A stretch of 64,000 nt of DNA from Balaenoptera acutorostrata. Lineage: Eukaryota; Chordata; Mammalia; Artiodactyla; Balaenopteridae. The stretch lies in the NCBI RefSeq assembly GCF_949987535.1, contig NC_080073.1, forward strand, positions 27,214,116 to 27,278,115, given 5' to 3'. This document shows, piece after piece, positions 59,150-64,000 of this stretch. Every line of letters starts with the position of its first letter. Within the stretch, counting starts at the first letter, position 1. The notes beneath the pieces are model-generated. The model was not told the DNA's origin and did not search any database. It saw nothing but the letters and a program-made list of their open reading frames with translations. A program made the position numbers and the translations under genes.

Positions 59150-59818
59150 TTAGGTTGCTTCCATGTCTTGGCTATTGTAAGTAATGCTGCAATGAATATA
59201 AATGTGCATAGAATCTTTCCGAATTAGTGTTTTTGTTTTCTTCAGATAAATACCTAGGAGTGGAATTGCTGGATGGTATGGTAGTTCTATTTTTAATTTT
59301 CTGAAGAACTTCCATACTGTTTTCCACAGTGGCTGCACCAATTTACATTCCCACTAACAGTGCACAAGGGTTCCCTTTGCTCCACATCTTCGCCAACACT
59401 TGTTATTTGTTATCTTTTTGATAATAGCCATTCTGACAGGTCTGACATTGTGGTTTTGATTTGCATTTCTCTGAAAATTAGTGATGTTGAGCAGCTTTTC
59501 ATGTGCCTGTTGTCCATCTGTATGGCTTCTTTGGAAAAATGTCTTTTCAGGTCCTCTGCCCATTTTTTTAATCTTTTTTTTTTTTCTAATGTCGAGTTGT
59601 ATTTGTTCTCTGTATATTTGGATATTAACCCCTTATCAGATATAACATGTGCAAATGTCTTCTGCTCTTCTGTAGGTGGCCTTTTCATTTTGTTGATAAT
59701 TTCCTTCTCTGTGCAGAATCTTTTCGTTTGATGTAGTCCCATTTATTTTTGATTTTGTTTCCCTTGCCTGAGGAGACATACCCCCCAAAAGATTGCTAAG
59801 GTCGATGTCAAAGTGCAC
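59150..59818 (-). pseudogene. L1 ORF2 C-terminal remnant, frameshifted
   Basis: Three overlapping frames carry pieces of the L1 ORF2 C-terminus: '[20 protein letters not shown]' (59742-59410), '[17 protein letters not shown]' (59563-59354) and '[20 protein letters not shown]' (59341-59150). At least two frameshifts separate them, and the catalytic RT part is absent. Non-functional. Confidence 0.9.
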
Positions 59819-60069
59819 ACTGCCTATGTTTTCTTTTAGGAGTTTTATGGTTTCATTTACATTAAGTCTTTAATCCATTTTAAGTTTATTTTTGGATATT
59901 GTGTGAGAAAGTTCGGCTATTTTATTTTTTAATGTTGTTTTTCCTTTCAGTTATGCATGCCCAATTTCTAGTCACCTCATTTATTATAAGTCCATCTCCC
60001 ACCAGTTGAAAAAATGTTTAAATCTAAAATCTGTTGAAAAATACTTTTCTTATAATATTCAATTTAATT

Positions 60070-60225
60070 TTCTTGTCATTCCGAGGGAAATGAGTACTAC
60101 TATCCCTCATTTTACAGATGAGGAAACTGAGTCTAAGTCATTGAATAATTTTCTCAGAATAACTCTGCTATTAAGTAGCGAAGGCAGAACTGCCTGTGTT
60201 GAGAGCCCAAGCATTTAACTTGACT
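60070..60225 (-). repeat. MIR SINE fragment
   Basis: 'cattttacagatgaggaaac' and 'gcagaactgcctgtgttgag'. The core is well kept. Confidence 0.85.
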
Positions 60226-61689
60226 TTAGGCATACCGTAAGGTTCAAATTTACCCTTTTTGGTGTTTGTGAGTTATTCTTAAATTAAAAAATATATATAT
60301 TGATTGGATGAGATGATTACATCTGGATAATATGAAATTTATTGTGAGATTTTAAAATATATATATTTAATTTGGCCAAACTATCCTCTAGTAACAAACT
60401 GAGAAAAACATTAAGATGGGCATTAAACTCAGTTTTATTTGATTGAAACATGTTATATGAGTGACATAAAGAAGTGATTGTTTTTCACCAAAGTGTCTAT
60501 TGATTACCAACAAGTCAGCTATTCCTTCATACTTGCAGCTTTTTACACAATCACAGCAAACAATTCAGTGAAGAATGAGGTTTAGAGATAATCAAGGTCC
60601 AGATTATAAAACCCTGGTTCAGTGTCTCAGTCATTTCTATTTCCTCTAGGTTTTGCTGGGATTTAAAAAATTCCATGTTATAACTTCTACTTTCATGATA
60701 TGGTCTCCAGATGGCTGACTAAAATTTATTCTATCACCCTAAGGTTATTCAAGTTTCCTACAAAACAGAACTGGAGGTAGAGGCAAGCATGCAAGCACCT
60801 AAAATAGCTTGTTTAAGCATATAACTACTTACGTGTATCAGAATCTATGGTAGATTTGTATGTTTAAAAAGAAGAATATGGATGTCAACAAAAAGTAGGC
60901 AAATGTTCAGAGCCTTTGGATATGTTCTGGGGTTCTTTTCTTCCTTCTTCATCAAAATTTGCATCTAGGAAAGCCACAACTCCTGGTTTAGATGCCTAAG
61001 GAGTTTGGGTTGGCATATCTTACTTTCAGCAGTAGCAAAGAGTTATAATATCTCTCAGGACACCAAATTAACTTTCAGCTAAGGTAAAAAATACCGTTGA
61101 AAGGACATACATTTTAAAAGTCAGCAATGGACATGTTTTGAAAAGGAAGATTACAAAAGTATTTCCAGTAAAATTTGTTTAAGTCTCTTTGATTGAACGC
61201 TCATGGGTGTATTGAGAAGACTGTTAGATTTATCTAAGCAATGTCATATTTAATACCGATATCATAGGTTTATATGATTAACACAAGGTAGATACTGAGT
61301 TTATGTTTTAATGAGTATAAATGGAAAAAAACCCCCACAAAACTCAAAAAGGTTTGTAAAAATACAAAACTACACAAAAATGTATTACAGTGATTGAGAA
61401 ATTCCAAATGGTTCTAAAGACAGAGTTCATGACCACTTTTCTACCGGTGCCTAATGTGATGATACTTAAATGCCTTATCTTGCTTGAAAAATATCTAATT
61501 AGTAAATGGCTTTGTCTTGCCTTCAAAAGCACCTCCTCCATAAATCACCACATGCTCCCTAGCTAACAATTCATTTCTTCGTGCCCTAAATATGAACCTT
61601 CCCTCCCCAATTTGGCCAAATGGATTATAATTTCAACTCTTTTTTTTCCTCCTCAATTCTCCCTTTCCTACCCACACACCACCTCCATA
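60226..61689. other. Unassigned AT-rich sequence
   Basis: About 1.46 kb without gene or nameable repeat. Short TA runs at about 60290-60300 and 60355-60367. Confidence 0.4.
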
Positions 61690-62065
61690 ACACTCTGTAT
61701 CTTACTTGGTCCTTTGTCCTATCACTATGGCTTTGCAAGTCACTCTTTCCACTTATAATACCTTCCCTTTTCACCGTACAGTTCTATGGCTCCTTTCTTT
61801 AAAATTTAACTCTCTCTTTTGAGAAATATATGATTTTCTTCCATTCCCAGTTGCTTCATTCAAGCAAGCTTTTAGCAGTTTACTAACTTGAATTTGTTGA
61901 TATGTTGCCTTGAAATAAGTGTTGTCAATCTTTTTCACATACTTGTATTGTATCTCCCAAAGGAGATTATAGACTCTTTAAGAGAATGTCTTCTAAAAAT
62001 TCCACCTACCCCAAGCACCTAGAACAATGTTCACTTATAAAAAGGTGCTAAATACAGGTTAATTT
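61690..62065 (+). repeat. L2 LINE 3' end
   Basis: 'aataccttcccttttcaccg', 'gagattatagactctttaag' and 'ccaagcacctagaacaatgt' to 'aaaggtgctaaatacagg'. Diverged. Confidence 0.65.
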
Positions 62066-63099
62066 ATTAATTGATTGGCCTACTATATTTCACATCCCAG
62101 GGAAACCAATAAAACATAATTTGAACATCTTTTACTTCTTTAGAAAAAATTTAAAAGTGAGAACTGCGAAAATATAACACTTTCCATGTTGCTGGATTAC
62201 TTATTTTAAATTGATACAGAATGCATGATGACCACAGAAGTTTTGTCCTTGAGGTGAGTATGGTGGTGAAGTCAAGTATGAGCCATGTATATATTACTTA
62301 ATTTAAAACATTTAAACAGGATTTTGGAATTAATGTGGAGCTAGTTGTTTTAAATTCATTTTTAGGTCTCAAGCAGACTAGCTAGAAAACTTCCTTTGAA
62401 TTTTAAAGCCTACAGTAAAACTCATGGTAAATTTTAAAATACATAAGGACAGATGTGATATACACTTTAAATTCGCACTACACTTTAACAATAACTCCCA
62501 CGAGTATCTACGAATAATTAGAGCACTGAAAATACATAAATGTAGGAGATGGGGTGAGGAAAAGCCAAGAGAGGTCTCTAGATAGCCTAAGATCAAAGGG
62601 TAAAAGGTGTTGGTTTGTTTTCAATCTGCCTGTCGCTGATAAGATTCAGCACGCTGGCCAGCTCCCCCGTGAGCTGGGTTTTTTGGCTTAAGTGAAAGGA
62701 GCAGGGAGAAGGAAAGCACCATCTGCTGCTTTGAATTAATAGATAACGGAGAAGCAGGAAGGAAGACTGCGCGACAGAGTAAACGCATTAGATGTTGATG
62801 CACTCAGTTCTTAGGGTGTCTTTGTCTGATCTTGGGGTCCCCAATCCTCCTCCCAGATCTTCCAGCGAGCCATAATGGAGGAAAGGCTCAGCAACCAGAA
62901 ACCCTTCTGTTTCTACGGTAGGCTCACCTCAGCATAAAGTATTACCACTTCTTGGAATTGAAGAATGCAGAGTAACCAGGGGCGGGGGGTTCTACTTAAA
63001 TAGTTGAGCTGCATGGTCGATACACCAATCCGCTCAGAATTGGATTCACTTGTATTTTAATGAGGGTGGGCGTAAATTGCTGGCATCAGAGTTTACACA
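62066..63099. other. Promoter-proximal unassigned sequence
   Basis: No repeat recognised in the last kilobase before the CpG island, which suits a region kept free of insertions. A 20-codon ATG frame at 62875-62937 contains a possible splice donor (tacg/gtaggc), but I do not call it an exon. Confidence 0.45.
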
Positions 63100-63549
63100 G
63101 GTGGAACAAATGGGCTGCGCAGCCCCACTGCCCCCGTGTCCCAAGCGTGAAGAAAGCTGGGGATAGGAAATAGCCTCCTTCTTTCGCGTGTAAGATCTCG
63201 CCGACTTCCTCTTAGTGAGACCTCTGAATTGAGTCTCCAACAGCCTACTCTTCGCTGACAAAAAGTCATCACTGGTTTGTCTATTTCCTCCTCCCGCAAG
63301 AACTTTTTGTCCGCGGGAGGGGGAGAGAGGTCGAAGCCAGGAGAGCTGGGCATCAAGGAGGAAATTATCCACAAAGGGGTGGGAGTGAGGAGAGCGGGAA
63401 AGCATTAGGGTCAGTACGGAAGCTCTGAGACTTCGGGGCATGCTCTGCGCTCTCCCCGCTCCAGCCCTCTGCAGCCACGCTTTACGCCGCGGACAGGGGA
63501 GAGTTAAGCCAATAAACACGTAAGCGCCGCTCCCTCCCCAATCGGCAAG

Positions 63550-63567
63550 ATGCCTCTTCGGCTCTAG
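63550..63567 (+). other. uORF 1 (5 codons)
   Basis: ATG at 63550 in 'gcaagatgc' (A at -3), stop TAG at 63565-63567. It counts only if transcription starts upstream of it. Confidence 0.45.
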
Positions 63568-63630
63568 GCTGCACCGACAGCTTGCAACACTCGGCATCTT
63601 TTCTGGAGGCGCCTCCTTCAGCGGCTGCAG

Positions 63631-63666
63631 ATGGCATCCGGCTGCGGGCTCGGGGCTCGCAACTGA
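63631..63666 (+). other. uORF 2 (11 codons)
   Basis: ATG at 63631 in 'gcagatgg' (G at +4), stop TGA at 63664-63666, about 260 nt before the main start. It could dampen translation of the main frame. Confidence 0.5.
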
Positions 63667-63928
63667 CTCTCCCCCTTGCCCACCTCGGGTCCACGGACGC
63701 AACCCGCCCTTCCCCTCCTCCCCTCGTGCTTCTGAGTCTGAGCCCAGCTCTCGAACGCCGGGCGGAGGAAGCAGTCGCGGCGGCCGAGGCTGAGCAGCAG
63801 CGCGCTCGCTCCCTGATTCGGGGAGAAGCGGCCATCCGGGAGAGCCGACCCCCAGCTGCCTCCAGCGCCCCCCACCTTTTGCACCCCAAGCCAGGGGCTC
63901 CAGGGACACCCCCTCCCCAGGCGCCACC

Positions 63929-64000
63929 ATGCTGGACCCTTCATCCAGCGAAGAGGAATCGGATGAGATCTTGGAGGAGGAGAGCGGCAAGGATGTGCTC
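63929..64000 (+). CDS. CADPS: CADPS (CAPS1), N-terminal first 24 codons, cut by window edge
   Basis: CAPS proteins are large neuronal and endocrine cytosolic proteins that prime dense-core vesicles for Ca2+-triggered exocytosis, binding PI(4,5)P2 and SNAREs through C2, PH and MUN domains. Only the extreme N-terminus is here: MLDPSSSEEESDE followed by a second acidic run and a Gly-Lys-Asp-Val-Leu end. The start is well supported: the context is gcgccaccATGc, and the same frame has a stop (TGA 63791-63793) upstream with no ATG between. Residues 14-24 favour CADPS over its paralogue CADPS2: from memory CADPS has Ser-Gly-Lys before an acidic residue and Val-Leu, while CADPS2 has a shorter Ser-Arg-Asp-Val-Leu. 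Codon 15 is Leu where I recall Val in human CADPS. The reading frame is still open at 64000 in phase 0. All domains lie outside, so the call rests on 24 residues. Confidence 0.82.
   Translation, partial: MLDPSSSEEESDEILEEESGKDVL

Larger units (their letters stand above)
58105..60000 (-). mobile_element. Older 5'-truncated L1, interrupted by a SINE
   Basis: 3' terminus at the left ('ttattgagatataattgaca'), then 3' UTR, then ORF2 remnants up to about 60000, where similarity fades. A second 'gaggtataattgactataac' phrase at 58823 shows an internal repeat of the 3' region. No TSD was found. It is more diverged than the 18 kb L1. Confidence 0.85.
63100..64000 (+). promoter_or_regulatory. CpG island promoter and 5' leader of CADPS
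   Basis: CpG density rises sharply from about 63110 and stays high to the edge ('ttcgcgtgtaagatctcgcc', 'gtccgcgggagg', 'ttacgccgcggacagg', 'gcagtcgcggcggccgaggc'), while the rest of the window is CpG-poor. No convincing TATA box is placed, so dispersed initiation is likely. The transcription start cannot be fixed from sequence alone. The island probably extends beyond the window into the first exon. Confidence 0.88.

Noticed and set aside
63569..63586. A possible REST/RE1 silencer ('ctgcaccgacagc')
   Set aside because: The two half-sites are imperfect and their spacing is not a canonical one. Too weak to call without binding data.
63046..63990. A 314-codon open frame on the - strand across the CpG island
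   Set aside because: Long frames without stops are expected in GC-rich DNA. Three overlapping frames are open here, the composition is low-complexity (Gly, Ser, Arg, Pro), no domain is visible, and the + strand carries a well-supported start.

Overview
The window is about 64 kb of mammalian nuclear DNA, almost certainly from a cetacean. The main evidence is a set of tRNA-derived SINEs opening with 'cttccctggtggcgcagtgg' and ending in AAATAAATAAAT tails. This is the CHR family of cetaceans, hippos and ruminants, in the long form common in whales and dolphins. I saw no BovB or Bov-tA elements (ruminants) and no PRE-1 (pig). Ancient MIR, L2, MER5A, Tigger and L1M copies are spread throughout, as in any eutherian intergenic region.

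The only convincing gene is at the extreme right edge. A CpG island (about 63100-64000) leads into a Kozak-context ATG at 63929. The 24 codons that follow encode an acidic N-terminus matching the CAPS family of dense-core vesicle priming proteins, best fit CADPS (CAPS1). The reading frame leaves the window on the + strand, so the other 63 kb is upstream flank of a neuronal gene. The 5' leader carries two very short upstream ORFs.

Layout: 1-4880 holds old L1M, MIR and LTR-like repeats and an unusual inverted repeat. 4880-17460 holds three CHR SINEs with target-site duplications (TSDs), many MIRs, two polypyrimidine or tetranucleotide tracts and unassigned AT-rich sequence. 17778-20936 is a 5'-truncated L1 on the - strand with a likely 3' transduction, disrupted by a nested SINE and a nested L1 3' end. 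20937-37460 is old repeats plus one SINE, one L1 fragment and one LTR-like copy. 37460-40250 is young-insertion rich: a SINE, a SINE pair inside one TSD, and a tiny L1 3' end carrying a second 3' transduction. 40250-58100 is old DNA transposons, MIR, L2 and unassigned sequence. 58100-60000 is an older L1 with a SINE in it. 60000-63100 is mostly unassigned promoter-proximal sequence.

I found no new protein system. Apart from the first codons of CADPS and the dead L1 ORF2 pieces, no open frame looks like a protein. The most rewarding observations are structural: two candidate L1-mediated 3' transductions, each with a polyadenylation hexamer 19 nt before the tail; a long imperfect inverted repeat at 3155-3500; and a SINE doublet with a single TSD. 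Repeat names come from recognising consensus phrases by eye, so edges are approximate unless a TSD is given.
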